This document shows positions 35,532-44,451 of a stretch of DNA of 64,000 nt, in pieces. Within the stretch, counting starts at the first letter, position 1; every line of letters starts with the position of its first letter. A program made the position numbers and the translations under genes. The notes beneath the pieces are model-generated. The model was not told the DNA's origin. It was given only the letters and a program-made list of their open reading frames with translations, and made no database searches. The stretch comes from Saccharothrix sp. NRRL B-16348. GTDB lineage: Bacteria > Actinomycetota > Actinomycetes > Mycobacteriales > Pseudonocardiaceae. Where the stretch lies: the NCBI RefSeq assembly GCF_001280085.1, contig NZ_LGED01000180.1:42929-106928 (forward strand). The letters are read 5' to 3'.

Positions 35532-36074
35532 ATGGCGCACGTGTCAGCCAGTGAAACGCCGCCCGTGGTGCTGCCCGAGGTCGCCCGCGAGGTCGAGGAG
35601 TTCGTGTCCACCGCCGGGTGGAACCAGCCGACCCAGCTGTTCGCGCTGGTACCGACGGCCGAGCTGCTGGAGCGGCAACCCGAGCTGGCGGGCCAGCTCG
35701 ACCCCGCCGCCTCGCCGTTGACGCCGATCGCGCAGGACTCCCTGCCGGACGACGAGCTGGACCGGGCGCTGGCGGGCATCGTCTGGCCCGACGTCGTGCA
35801 CGGGTGCGCGTTGGCGCAGGAGATCGTGGTGCTGCCGCCGGACGCCGAGGCCCAGCTGACCGAGCAGGACCTGGACGACGAGCAGGCGCGCAAGTTCGCC
35901 GCCGAACACCCCCAGCGCCGGGAGGCGCGGCTGGTGGCGGCGGTGCTGCGGGACGGCTCGGCGGCGTGCGTGCTGCGGCTGCGGGGCAACGTGGAGGTGC
36001 CCGAGGAAGTCGTGGCACACCCCGAACTGGCCCCAAACCTAACCCGCGCCCTCTTGGAGACCCTCAGGCAGTGA
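35532..36074 (+). CDS. PPA1309-family protein
   Basis: 180 aa from ATG at 35532. Recognisable stretches are VSTAGWNQPTQLFALVPTAE, AGIVWPDVVHGCALAQEIVV and REARLVAAVLRDGSAACVLR. This small actinobacterial family sits beside UPF0182 and YlbL-type genes, as here. Function unknown; no membrane segment and no catalytic motif. Confidence 0.85.
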   Translation: MAHVSASETPPVVLPEVAREVEEFVSTAGWNQPTQLFALVPTAELLERQPELAGQLDPAASPLTPIAQDSLPDDELDRALAGIVWPDVVHGCALAQEIVVLPPDAEAQLTEQDLDDEQARKFAAEHPQRREARLVAAVLRDGSAACVLRLRGNVEVPEEVVAHPELAPNLTRALLETLRQ

Positions 36075-36116
36075 CATGGCCGCTGCTCCGCAGACGGCGG
36101 CTCGGTCGCCTGGAAG

Positions 36117-36187
36117 TCGATCGTTCGCGCCCTGATTCCCGACGATCGAAAAGCGTGATCGCCGGGAATGAGGACGCGAACGATCGA
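36117..36187. repeat. Long imperfect inverted repeat (31-bp arms)
   Basis: Arms 36117-36147 and 36157-36187 (TCGATCGTTCGCG ... mirrored as CGCGAACGATCGA) match with only about 3 mismatches around a 9-nt loop. It lies between two convergent genes. It may be a two-way terminator, but the length and slight decay also fit a mobile hairpin (REP/MITE-like) element. Confidence 0.8.
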
Positions 36188-36221
36188 CGCGACCTCGCGG
36201 GTGGGTGCGGAGCGGCGGCAA

Positions 36222-37307
36222 TCAGCAACCCGGCGCGTCGCCGCCCTTGCTCAGGGATTCGAGCGACTGCACGGCGTCGTCCAGCTTCTCGACCTTGACC
36301 AGGCGCAGGCCCTCCGGGGCGTGCTGCTTCGCCTCGTCGCAGTTGCCCGCGGGCACGAGGAACACGGTGGCGCCGCCTTCGCGGGCGGCGACCATCTTGA
36401 ACCCGATGCCGCCGATGCGGCCGACCTCGCCCTTGTCGTTGATCTCGCCGGTGCCCGCGACGGACTGGCCGCCGTTCAGCTCGCCCGGCGTGAGCTTGTC
36501 GACGATCGACAACGCGAACAGCAGGCCCGCGGACGGGCCGCCGACGTCCGTCAGGCTGATCTTGATCTCGAACGGCACGTCCGCGCGGTCCAGCGGCAGC
36601 ACGCCGAGGAAGCCGGTCTCGCGGCCCTCCATGCGGCCCAGGGTGACCGAGGCCGTCTTGCGCTCGGACCCGCGTTCGAACGTCAGCGTGACCCGATCGC
36701 CCGGCTTGGTGGCCTCCAGCGCCGCGCGCACGTCCTCGGCGCTGCCGATCTGCTTGCCGTTGACCTCCAGCAGCCGGTCGTTGGGCTCCAGCACCTCGGC
36801 GGCCGCGGTGTCGTTGGTGATCTCGGCGGCGACGACCTTCATCGGGTAGTCCAGGTAGCTCAGCGCGGCCACCTCGGCGCTGCTCTGCGAGTCCTGGAAC
36901 GCCTTCACGTTCTGGTCGCGGACCTGCTGCTCGGACTCGCCGGGCCGGAAGAACTCCTCGCGCGGCGCCAGCGCGTACCGGCCGCTGATCCACAGGCCGA
37001 GCGCGCCGAACAGCGACACGTCGTCGGTGAGCGACACGGTGGTCATGGTGAGGCTGCCGCCGGTCGGGAAGGTCTCCTGACCGTCCACCGACACCACGTC
37101 ACCACCGTTGACCTGGCCCAACGTGTCGTAGGTCGGGCCGGGACCCAGCGCGACGTACGGCACGCGGGCGAACCCGCCGAGCAGGCCGAGCGCCAGCACG
37201 ACCGTGAGGCTGACCACGAGGGTCCACGTCCGCCGGGTCAGGCCGCGCCGCGGCGCGTGCGGTGGGGGTGGTGCCTGGTCCACGACGGTGTCGGTGCCTT
37301 CGGTCAC
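36222..37307 (-). CDS. PDZ and Lon-type (S16) protease, YlbL-like
   Basis: 361 aa. One N-terminal membrane anchor (TWTLVVSLTVVLALGLLGGF) precedes a PDZ domain (VLEPNDRLLEVNGKQIGSAE, VTLTFERGSERKTASVTL). The Lon-type catalytic domain has Ser in GGPSAGLLFALSIVD and the paired Lys in GGIGFKMVAA, so the dyad is intact. It should process or degrade proteins outside the membrane. It corresponds to Rv3194c in the matching mycobacterial order. Confidence 0.92.
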   Translation of the reverse strand: MTEGTDTVVDQAPPPPHAPRRGLTRRTWTLVVSLTVVLALGLLGGFARVPYVALGPGPTYDTLGQVNGGDVVSVDGQETFPTGGSLTMTTVSLTDDVSLFGALGLWISGRYALAPREEFFRPGESEQQVRDQNVKAFQDSQSSAEVAALSYLDYPMKVVAAEITNDTAAAEVLEPNDRLLEVNGKQIGSAEDVRAALEATKPGDRVTLTFERGSERKTASVTLGRMEGRETGFLGVLPLDRADVPFEIKISLTDVGGPSAGLLFALSIVDKLTPGELNGGQSVAGTGEINDKGEVGRIGGIGFKMVAAREGGATVFLVPAGNCDEAKQHAPEGLRLVKVEKLDDAVQSLESLSKGGDAPGC

Positions 37308-37388
37308 GCCAGACAGGGTACGACCACGGCGTCACGCTGCCGGCGAACCGGTCCCACGCGGGGCTGCCGTGCCGCGTACCGTGGACCC

Positions 37389-38708
37389 ATGAGTGACCTG
37401 CCCTTCGGGTTCAGCCCGCAGGACCCCGACGACCGCAACCGCAAACCCGGAGACCAAGGGGACAACCCCTTCGACTTCAACCAGCTCGGCGCGATGCTGA
37501 GCCAGCTCGGTGCGATGTTCAGCAACGCGGGCACGTCGTCCGGGCCGGTCAACTACGACCTCGCGAAGCAGATCGCGCTCCAGCAGCTCGCCGGCAAGGG
37601 CGGCACCGGTTTCGCCCCCGACCAGAGCGGCGCGGTGGCCGACGCCGTGCACCTGGCGGAGATGTGGCTCGACCCGGTGACGGCGCTGCCCGCGGGCGCC
37701 CGCACGTCCCAGAGCTGGACCGCGCGCGACTGGGTGGAGCGCACGTTGCCCACGTGGCAGCGGCTGTGCGACCCGGTGGCCCAGCGCGTGTCCGGCGCTT
37801 GGGTCGACGCGATGCCGGCCGAGGCGAAGGAGGCCGCCGGACCGCTGCTGTCGATGCTCGGGCAGATGGGCGGCATGGCGTTCGGCTCGCAGCTCGGCGG
37901 CGCGCTGGCGCAGCTCGGCGCGGAGGTGCTGACGTCGACCGACGTGGGGCTTCCGCTCGGGCCGGAAGGCACCGCCGCGCTGCTGCCGGACAACATCGAG
38001 AAGTTCACCGAGGGCCTGGAGCGGCCGACCAGCGAGGTGCTGGTGTTCCTGGCCGCGCGTGAGGCGGCGCACCAGCGGCTGTTCAGCCACGTGCCGTGGC
38101 TGCGGCAGCGGCTGCTGGACACCGTGGAGGAGTTCGCCCGCGGCATCACCGTCGACACCTCGGCGCTGGAGCAGCTGGCCGGCCAGATCGACCCGGCGAA
38201 CCCGGCGAGCATCGAAGAGGCGATGAAGTCGGGGATGCTCGAACCCCAGACCACGCCCGAGCAGAAGGCCGCGCTGACCCGCCTGGAGACGCTGTTGGCC
38301 TTGGTCGAGGGCTGGGTGGACGTGGTGGTGAACGAGGCGGTCGGCGAGCGGCTGCCCGGCGCCGACGCGCTGCGGGAGACGCTGCGCAGGCGGCGTGCGT
38401 CCGGCGGGCCGGCGGAGCAGACGTTCGCCACGCTGGTCGGCCTCGAACTGCGGCCGCGCCGGCACCGCTCGGCGGCGGCGCTGTGGAAGCTGCTCACCGA
38501 CCAGCACGGCATCGAGCAGCGCGACAGCGTGTGGGAGCACCCCGACCTGGTGCCGTCGGCGGAGGACCTGGACGACCCGATGGAGTTCGCCGAGCGGTTC
38601 GGCCAGACGCGCAAGGCGCTGGAGGACCCGATGGCGGAGCTGGAGCGCACCCTGCGCGACCAGGACGACAAGGGCGAGGGCGACGAGCCGAAGAAGGACG
38701 ACGCCTAG
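37389..38708 (+). CDS. Zinc-dependent metalloprotease-like protein (DUF2342)
   Basis: 439 aa from ATG at 37389. The first 60 residues are Asp/Asn/Gln-rich and probably disordered. The DUF2342 core includes MGGMAFGSQLGGALAQLGAE, FLAAREAAHQRLFSHVPWLR (E-x3-H type zinc site in place of HExxH) and LETLLALVEGWVDVVVNEAV. The tail is charged (DDKGEGDEPKKDDA). It matches Rv3195 in the conserved neighbourhood. The family is called a putative hydrolase or zincin; the activity is unproven. Confidence 0.88.
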   Translation: MSDLPFGFSPQDPDDRNRKPGDQGDNPFDFNQLGAMLSQLGAMFSNAGTSSGPVNYDLAKQIALQQLAGKGGTGFAPDQSGAVADAVHLAEMWLDPVTALPAGARTSQSWTARDWVERTLPTWQRLCDPVAQRVSGAWVDAMPAEAKEAAGPLLSMLGQMGGMAFGSQLGGALAQLGAEVLTSTDVGLPLGPEGTAALLPDNIEKFTEGLERPTSEVLVFLAAREAAHQRLFSHVPWLRQRLLDTVEEFARGITVDTSALEQLAGQIDPANPASIEEAMKSGMLEPQTTPEQKAALTRLETLLALVEGWVDVVVNEAVGERLPGADALRETLRRRRASGGPAEQTFATLVGLELRPRRHRSAAALWKLLTDQHGIEQRDSVWEHPDLVPSAEDLDDPMEFAERFGQTRKALEDPMAELERTLRDQDDKGEGDEPKKDDA

Positions 38709-38737
38709 CCTCACCGACCGGCGAAGAGCGGCCCTCA

Positions 38738-38773
38738 GCCGCCTCCGACCTCGCCCGCGACGTCGGAGGCGGC
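38738..38773. terminator. Hairpin between convergent genes
   Basis: Perfect 12-bp GC-rich stem (GCCGCCTCCGAC and complement) with a 12-nt loop between the DUF2342 and peptidase genes. No T-tract. Confidence 0.6.
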
Positions 38774-38783
38774 GCGATCCGAC

Positions 38784-39311
38784 TCAGTCCTCCTCCGTGA
38801 TGCCCAGGCCCGCCGCGGCCGACAGGCCTTCCAGGTACCCGATGGCGCGTTCCGCCTTCGGGTACCTGTGCACGAGCAGCCAGAAGTCCTTGCCGTGCCC
38901 CGGCACCTCCAGGTGCGCCAACTCGTGCACCAGCACGTAGTCGAGCACCCACGCGGGCACGTCGCGCAGCCGTTCGCTGATCCTGATCGTGCCCTCGCTC
39001 GGCGTGCACGACGCCCACCGCGTGCGCATCGGCGGCACCCACCGCACGCTGCTCGGCTGCACGCCGTCCAGGTACCTGTCCGCCAGCTCCTCGCACCGCG
39101 CCAGCAGGGCGGCGTCGGACGTGCGCGTGGGCGAGCGCCTGCGGGTCTCGCTGCGCTGCAGGCGGCTCAGCATCTCCGCCACCCAGTGCTTCTCCTCGGT
39201 CTTGCTCATGCGAGCCGGCAGCAGGACGACGACCGTGTCCCCCTCGCGGTACGCGCTCACCATGCGACGGCGCCGGGCGCTGCGCCGCACCTCCACCTGC
39301 GGTTCGGGCAT
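38784..39311 (-). CDS. YgjP/SprT-like metallopeptidase (DUF45 type)
   Basis: 175 aa from ATG at 39311 (a GTG at 39320 is possible). The zinc motif is HELAH in VLDYVLVHELAHLEVPGHGK, with a third ligand His downstream (GHGKDFW). RWASCTPSEGTIRISERLRD is the family's conserved central segment. The N-terminus is basic (VRRSARRRRMVSAYRE). It is likely a cytoplasmic zinc peptidase; the substrate is unknown. Confidence 0.9.
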   Translation of the reverse strand: MPEPQVEVRRSARRRRMVSAYREGDTVVVLLPARMSKTEEKHWVAEMLSRLQRSETRRRSPTRTSDAALLARCEELADRYLDGVQPSSVRWVPPMRTRWASCTPSEGTIRISERLRDVPAWVLDYVLVHELAHLEVPGHGKDFWLLVHRYPKAERAIGYLEGLSAAAGLGITEED

Positions 39312-39514
39312 GGCGTTCACGGTAAGGCCAGGGACCGACAATCCGCGGCGGCCAAGCGGCGGTCTGTGGAGGGACGGACCAGCAGGTTCCACCGAAAGGC
39401 GGCTGGACACGCTCGACGCGGCGTGCAGCGGACGCGCGTTCCCGGAGGTAGCGTTCAGCGCAACCCCCGAGTGTGGCGCAGATCGCTCCGCACTCTCGAA
39501 GCGAGGAGGAAGCC

Positions 39515-39670
39515 GTGGCCGAGACCTACAACGGCTACTGCGTCAAGTGCCGTGAGAAGCGCGACTTCACGGGCGAGGTGCACGAGAGCAACAACCGCAG
39601 GATGGCCAAGGGAAAGTGCCCGGTCTGCGGAACCACGGTGACCCGAATCCTCGGCAAGGCGAAGGTCTGA
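39515..39670 (+). CDS. DUF5679-type small zinc-ribbon protein
   Basis: 51 aa from GTG at 39515 behind GAGGAGGA. It has YCVKCREKRDF and KCPVCGTTVTRILGK, two C-x2-C knuckles of a zinc ribbon. Small basic proteins of this kind are conserved in actinobacteria beside the DUF2342/ThiF-like genes (Rv3196A-like position). Role unknown, possibly ribosome- or RNA-linked. Confidence 0.85.
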   Translation: MAETYNGYCVKCREKRDFTGEVHESNNRRMAKGKCPVCGTTVTRILGKAKV

Positions 39671-39801
39671 TTCGCGGACGGGCGGCCGGGCCCTTCGCGG
39701 CGCCCAGCCGCCCGTCAAGGCCCTTCGTGGCCTCTGTGGACAACCGGCAAGCCTGTGGACAGGCGTTTTGCCGTACCGGCCGCCGCGGGCAGGCTGCCGG
39801 T

Positions 39802-40812
39802 GTGGATCTACCCAATCGCCCGAGGGTCCTGCCCGGCCTGCCGCTGCTGCGCCGCCGGGCCGACGTGGTCCAGATCGGCACGGACCCGCGGCACGCCATG
39901 CTGGTCGAGGACGTGCCGGAACCCATGGCGTCCGTCCTGCTCGGCCTCAACGGCCGACACACCCTCGCTGACCTGCGTGAACGGCTCGCCGAACACGGTC
40001 GGCAGGCGGCCGAGTTCGCAGGCGTGCTGCACGGCCTGGCGCGGGCCGGGCTGGTCGAGGAATCCGTGCCCGTGCCGCACCCCCGGCTGGCCGCCGAGGT
40101 GACCGGGTGGGCGCTGCGCACCCGTCGTTGTGCCGTCTCGCTGCCCGCCGACCGTGCCGCCAGATCCGTCGTGGTGCACGGCGAGGGTCGGCTCGCGGTC
40201 ACCGTCGCCACGCTCCTCGCGGCCTCCGGAGTGGCACACGTTCGGGTGGTCGCGCGGGGTCGCGTCGGCCCCGAGGACACCGGATCGGGGTACCTCGAAT
40301 CGGATGTCGGCCGACCGCGCGCCGAGGCCGCCCAGGACGCCGTGCGGCGGGTCTGCGGGACCGTGCGGCCGGTGGGGCGCGCCGTGGACCTGGTGGTGCT
40401 GGCCGACGCCCTGGTGCCCGCCCCGGAGCTGCTGCACCAACTCGTCTCGGACGGCACACCGCACCTGGCCGTGCGGGTCCGGGAAGGGCTCGGCGTGGTC
40501 GGCCCGCTGGTCGTGCCCGGTCGCAGCAGCTGCCTGAGGTGCGCGGACCGGCACGCGACGGACACCGACCCGGCGTGGCCGAGGATCGCCGCGCAGCTGG
40601 TGGACCGCGCCCAGCACGCCGACCTGGCCACCGTGACGGCGACGGCGGGCGTGGCGGTCGGTCAGGCGCTGCTGGCGCTCGACCGGTCCGAGCCCGCCGC
40701 GACCAGGCCACCCACCTGGGACGCGACCCTGGAGGTCGACGCGTTCACCGGGGTGGTCGAACACCGGATCGCGCCGGTGCACCCGCGCTGCGAGTGCCGT
40801 TCCGCGACGTGA
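39802..40812 (+). CDS. ThiF/cyclodehydratase-like (TOMM-type) protein without a RiPP cluster
   Basis: 336 aa from GTG at 39802. The N-terminus resembles the peptide-clamp/winged region of TOMM cyclodehydratase partners (VEDVPEPMASVLLGLNGRHT, FAGVLHGLARAGLVEE). The rest is an E1/ThiF-like Rossmann domain (SVVVHGEGRLAVTVATLLAA) with zinc cysteines in SSCLRCADRH and CECR at the C-terminus. It occupies the Rv3196 position. No precursor peptide, YcaO or dehydrogenase gene lies nearby, so a housekeeping role is more likely than natural-product synthesis. Confidence 0.8.
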   Translation: MDLPNRPRVLPGLPLLRRRADVVQIGTDPRHAMLVEDVPEPMASVLLGLNGRHTLADLRERLAEHGRQAAEFAGVLHGLARAGLVEESVPVPHPRLAAEVTGWALRTRRCAVSLPADRAARSVVVHGEGRLAVTVATLLAASGVAHVRVVARGRVGPEDTGSGYLESDVGRPRAEAAQDAVRRVCGTVRPVGRAVDLVVLADALVPAPELLHQLVSDGTPHLAVRVREGLGVVGPLVVPGRSSCLRCADRHATDTDPAWPRIAAQLVDRAQHADLATVTATAGVAVGQALLALDRSEPAATRPPTWDATLEVDAFTGVVEHRIAPVHPRCECRSAT

Positions 40813-40898
40813 TCCACCCTCAGCCAGGCCTGTGTAGGTTTTGTGGCAGGGGCGTGCACCACTGCGACCACGTGATCGGGCGGGAGGAGAATCACCGG

Positions 40899-42209
40899 GT
40901 GAGCGAGATCCCGCGCAAGGCCGTGCAGCGCACCGCCAAGCTGGCCAGCCTCCCGCTCGGGGTGGCGGGCCGGGTGGTGGGCGGCTGGGGCAAGCGCCTG
41001 GCAGGCCGCAGCTCCGAGGAGGTCAACGCCGAGGTGTCGGCGAAGACCGCGGAGCAGGTGTTCGCGGTGCTCGGGCAGCTCAAGGGCGGCGCGATGAAGT
41101 TCGGCCAGGCCCTGAGCGTGTTCGAGGCGGCGGTGCCGGACGAGCTGGCCGAGCCGTACCGCGAGGCGTTGACCAAGCTCCAGACGGCCGCGCCGCCGAT
41201 GCCCGCGCGCACCGTGCACCGGGTGCTGGCCGAGCAGCTCGGGGCGGGGTGGGCGAAGCGGTTCGCGTCGTTCGACGACTCACCCGCCGCGTCGGCGAGC
41301 ATCGGGCAGGTGCACCGGGCGGTGTGGCACGACGGCCGCGACGTGGCGGTGAAGGTGCAGTACCCGGGCGCGGACGAGGCGTTGCAGAGCGACCTGAGCA
41401 CGTTGCTGCGGTTCAGCCGGGTGTTGCAGGCGGTGATGCCCGGCACCGAGGTCAAGCCGCTGCTGGAGGAGCTGCGGGACCGGTACCTGGAGGAGTTGGA
41501 CTACCGGACCGAGGCGGACAACCAGCGGATCTTCGCGAAGGCGTTCGACGGCGACGAGCGCGTGCTCGTGCCGCGCGTGGTGGCCAGTTCGCCGAAGGTG
41601 ATGGTCACCGAGTGGACCGAGGGCACGCCGCTGTCGAAGATCATCCGAGCCGGTGAGCGCGACGAGCGCGACCTGGCCGGGCAGTTGCTGTCGGAGTTCC
41701 ACTTCTCGGCGCCGAGCCGGTCCGGGCTGCTGCACGCCGACCCGCACCCCGGCAACTTCATGCTGGGCGCGGACGGCCGGTTGCGCGTGCTGGACTTCGG
41801 CGCGGTCGCCCGGCTGCCCGACGGGTTGCCCAAGACGCTCGGCCTGATGACCAGGCTGGCGCTGGACGGCCGGTCGGCGGACCTGGTGGAGCTGCTGCGG
41901 TCGGAGCGGTTCATCCGTCCCGGGACCGAGCTGCACGCCGAGGACGTGCTGAACTACCTGGCGCCGTTCGTCGAGCCGCTGCGCGCCGAGACGTTCCACT
42001 TCACCCGGCGGTGGCTGCAGAAGCAGGCGGAGCGCGTCGGCGACCTCCGCAGCCCCGATTCGCAAACGGGAAGGTCCCTGAACCTGCCCCCGCAGTACCT
42101 ACTTATCCACAGGGTGACGCTGGGCGCGACGGGCATCCTCTGCCAGCTCGACGCGAACGTGCAGGCCAGAGCCATCGTCGCCCGCTGGCAACCGGGGTTC
42201 GACGACTGA
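40899..42209 (+). CDS. ABC1/UbiB-family atypical kinase
   Basis: 436 aa from GTG at 40899 behind GGGAGGAG. Family marks: KxGQ (LKGGAMKFGQALSVFE), the A-rich loop SPAASASIGQVHRAVW, the VAIK-like VAVKVQYPG, catalytic HADPHPGNFML and metal-binding LDFGAVARLP. It matches Rv3197. ABC1 kinases influence quinone biosynthesis and some antibiotic-resistance phenotypes; the substrate is unknown. whiB7 lies about 2.5 kb downstream as in mycobacteria, with four genes between. Confidence 0.92.
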   Translation: MSEIPRKAVQRTAKLASLPLGVAGRVVGGWGKRLAGRSSEEVNAEVSAKTAEQVFAVLGQLKGGAMKFGQALSVFEAAVPDELAEPYREALTKLQTAAPPMPARTVHRVLAEQLGAGWAKRFASFDDSPAASASIGQVHRAVWHDGRDVAVKVQYPGADEALQSDLSTLLRFSRVLQAVMPGTEVKPLLEELRDRYLEELDYRTEADNQRIFAKAFDGDERVLVPRVVASSPKVMVTEWTEGTPLSKIIRAGERDERDLAGQLLSEFHFSAPSRSGLLHADPHPGNFMLGADGRLRVLDFGAVARLPDGLPKTLGLMTRLALDGRSADLVELLRSERFIRPGTELHAEDVLNYLAPFVEPLRAETFHFTRRWLQKQAERVGDLRSPDSQTGRSLNLPPQYLLIHRVTLGATGILCQLDANVQARAIVARWQPGFDD

Positions 42210-42290
42210 GTTGTCCACAGGTCCGCGACTTATCCACAGATCACGAACACCCCCTGGCCGACCCTCCGGAACCCCCGGAAGATCGACCCC

Positions 42291-42845
42291 ATGGACCAAG
42301 TGATCAAGGCAGCGGACCTGAAAGCCGCCGGCGTGCCCGGCTACCTCATCGACCTGAAGTGCCGCCCCGGCGGGCCGTGGCAGCGCATCCTGCCGGGCGT
42401 GGTGCTGCTCAGCGCGAGCCCACCGACCCGCGCCCAACGCCTCCAGGCCGCCCTGGCCTACGCGGGCCCGAAGGCCGTGGTCACCGGCGTGGACGCCCTG
42501 CACGCCCACGGCCTGCACACCCTGCCACCCCCAGCCCGCATACACCTGCTGCAACCGGCCACCAACCGCCGCTCGTGCGCCGAGCACGTACTGCTGGAAC
42601 GCACCACCCGCCCGCCGAAGGTGGTCGTGGAAGCCGGCTTGCCCCTGGCCGAACCAACGAGAGCCACCCTGGACGCCGCCCGCCACGAACCGGACCCGCT
42701 ACGCCAACACCACCTGCTGTCCACCGCCGTCCGCTCCGGCCTGTGCACGCTCACCAGCCTGACCAGAGAACTGAACGCGGGCAGCAAACGCGGCACCGCC
42801 ACCCCCCGAGCAACCCTGAAACTCCTCTCCGCCCTCCTCCGCTAA
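42291..42845 (+). CDS. AbiEi-antitoxin-like winged-helix protein
   Basis: 184 aa. The N-terminus (IKAADLKAAGVPGYLIDLKC, WQRILPGVVLL, RLQAALAYAGPKAVVTGVDA) resembles the AbiEi-type winged helix plus platform of actinomycete proteins often labelled as type IV antitoxins. No nucleotidyltransferase (AbiEii) toxin gene is adjacent, so a free-standing regulator is likely. It ends without the DUF559 domain that longer relatives carry. Confidence 0.6.
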   Translation: MDQVIKAADLKAAGVPGYLIDLKCRPGGPWQRILPGVVLLSASPPTRAQRLQAALAYAGPKAVVTGVDALHAHGLHTLPPPARIHLLQPATNRRSCAEHVLLERTTRPPKVVVEAGLPLAEPTRATLDAARHEPDPLRQHHLLSTAVRSGLCTLTSLTRELNAGSKRGTATPRATLKLLSALLR

Positions 42846-43038
42846 CCCCACCGCCCCACCAACCCGCACACGAACCCACCACCCAGCCTCACCACGGACC
42901 CCACCCACCTCCGCGCCGCACACAGGTATTCACACCTCACCGCACCCAGACCCGCACCTGGCCGGGGACCGCAGAGGTCGTCCTACCCGGCGAACAAGCC
43001 TTCCTCACACGTGCTCGTCCTCAACCGACTCCAGCCGC

Positions 43039-43221
43039 CTACCCGGCGGTCCAGTAGTCGGTGGGCAGCTTGCCTTCGATGTCCCGAACATGCGCACGCG
43101 CGCAGACGTGGCACAGCCACTGGTCGGTGCCGCGCTCCCGCTCCCGCACCCAGGCCAAGAGCTGGGCCGGGTCCGTGACGGACGAACGCGTCCGTCCGCA
43201 GCGGGCACAGGTGTCGGTCAC
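43039..43221 (-). CDS. Small zinc-finger-like protein
   Basis: 60 aa. TCARCGRTRSS and WLCHVCARAHVRDIE form two C-x2-C knuckles. Its GTG overlaps the stop of the methyltransferase gene (GTGA), so it is coupled to it. Function unknown. Confidence 0.7.
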   Translation of the reverse strand: MTDTCARCGRTRSSVTDPAQLLAWVRERERGTDQWLCHVCARAHVRDIEGKLPTDYWTAG

Positions 43222-44135
43222 GGTTTGCGGCCCAGGTACACGGTGTTGGCAGTCAGGAGGAACACGTCGTCGCGCAGCCCGAGGAAGGCCGGGTCACGCG
43301 GGTCGAGGAGTTGCTTCACCGTGCGGCGGTCGGCGGGGTGGAGCACGTCGCCGGCGACCTCGTCGAACCACGTCAGCTGGTTCACCGCCCAGTCGCGCAC
43401 CGCCTGCTTGGGCGGCGCCGGGTGGTCGATCAGGTAGCTGAACGCGGTCACGTCCACCAGACCGGCGTCGGAGAGCACGAGGTTCCAGCCGCCGTGCATG
43501 CGAACGGCCCCGGCCGTGTTCTCCCGCATCCGCACGAACCACTGGTCACGCGCGGCCAGCAGCCGGTCCTGCAGGCCGGGCTCACCGATGCCCAAGTCGA
43601 ACGGGAGGAACTTGCCGCTCAACCCGCCCTCGGCGAGCGCCAACCACCCGCCCGGCGCGACCGCCTCGACCAACCGCACCACAGCCGCACGCTGATCAGG
43701 GAGGTGATGCACGACGTTCGAAGCCCACACCAACTGCGCGGGCCCGGCGATCTCCACCGGCCGTTCGGTGGCCAGGTCGGCGAGCACCGGCCGGACGCGC
43801 ACGGTCGCCGTGGACGTGTCGGTCTCGTAGGTGGCCGCCGACCGGGCAACGCTCGTGGCCGCGTCCAACAGCTCGGGCACGGCGTCGACCAGCACGACGG
43901 TGCCGCCGCCACGAGCGGACAGTGCCTCGACGAGTGCCACGCTCATCCCACCGGCACCACACCCGACGTCCAGGACGGTCGGCTTGTCGGGCAGCCCGCG
44001 GACGAGTCTGCGCGCGACGACGCGCCGCGGCTCGGCGTCCAACTCGTCTGCCTGCCGCAACGCGGTCAGCCGGGACGACCAGTCGATCCCGTCATGGGTG
44101 TGGGCATGGGCGTGGTTGTGAGAGTGAGCTGCCAC
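43218..44135 (-). CDS. SAM-dependent methyltransferase with His-rich N-terminus
   Basis: 305 aa from GTG at 44135. The first 16 residues alternate histidines (AAHSHNHAHAHTHDG), a likely metal-binding tail. The class I fold follows: motif I VLDVGCGAGGMSVALVEAL, post-I VVLVDAVPELLDAA, motif II/III AQLVWASNVVHHLPDQRAAV and VAPGGWLALAEGG. The methyl acceptor is unknown. The small zinc-finger gene overlaps its 3' end. Confidence 0.85.
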   Translation of the reverse strand: MAAHSHNHAHAHTHDGIDWSSRLTALRQADELDAEPRRVVARRLVRGLPDKPTVLDVGCGAGGMSVALVEALSARGGGTVVLVDAVPELLDAATSVARSAATYETDTSTATVRVRPVLADLATERPVEIAGPAQLVWASNVVHHLPDQRAAVVRLVEAVAPGGWLALAEGGLSGKFLPFDLGIGEPGLQDRLLAARDQWFVRMRENTAGAVRMHGGWNLVLSDAGLVDVTAFSYLIDHPAPPKQAVRDWAVNQLTWFDEVAGDVLHPADRRTVKQLLDPRDPAFLGLRDDVFLLTANTVYLGRKP

Positions 44136-44403
44136 ACGACGAACGGTACCCACGCCAAGCCGAACCCTCCCACCGAAATCGCACCCGCCGCGCGGTCGCC
44201 GGCATCGAGCACGTCGCAGCGGCGGGGCGCGACGGGATTGCGGCAAGCGAGTGGGGCGAGGCGGTGGCGGCAAGCAAGTGGCGGCGAGGGCGGCGAGCAC
44301 GCGGCCGAGAAGTGGCGGCGAGGGTGGTGGCGGCACAAGTGGCGGCGAGGTAGCGGAGAGGGTGGCGGTGAAGTCCTGCCTTCCGGGTGCGGATACGGCG
44401 AAG
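44136..44403. other. Low-complexity intergenic stretch
   Basis: No gene. 44215-44390 consists of many GTGGCGGC/GGCGGCGAG-type near-repeats without strict period. It lies between the start of the methyltransferase gene and the terminator of the whiB7 operon. Confidence 0.6.
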
Positions 44404-44441
44404 GGCCCGCCCTCCCCGTCGTGGGACGAGGAGGGCGGGCC
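44404..44441 (-). terminator. Terminator of the whiB7 operon
   Basis: Strong GC stem (GGCCCGCCCTCC / GGAGGGCGGGCC, extended by CGTC/GACG) with a 4-nt loop, 11 nt past the stop of the 74-aa gene. Only a short CTTC follows. Confidence 0.7.
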
Positions 44442-44451
44442 GCTCCGTGCA

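Noticed and set aside
39802..40812. RiPP (thiazole/oxazole-modified peptide) gene cluster
   Set aside because: No YcaO, dehydrogenase, precursor peptide or exporter beside the ThiF-like gene; the neighbours are core genes.
42291..42845. Type IV toxin-antitoxin pair
   Set aside because: Only the antitoxin-like protein is present; no nucleotidyltransferase toxin gene is adjacent.
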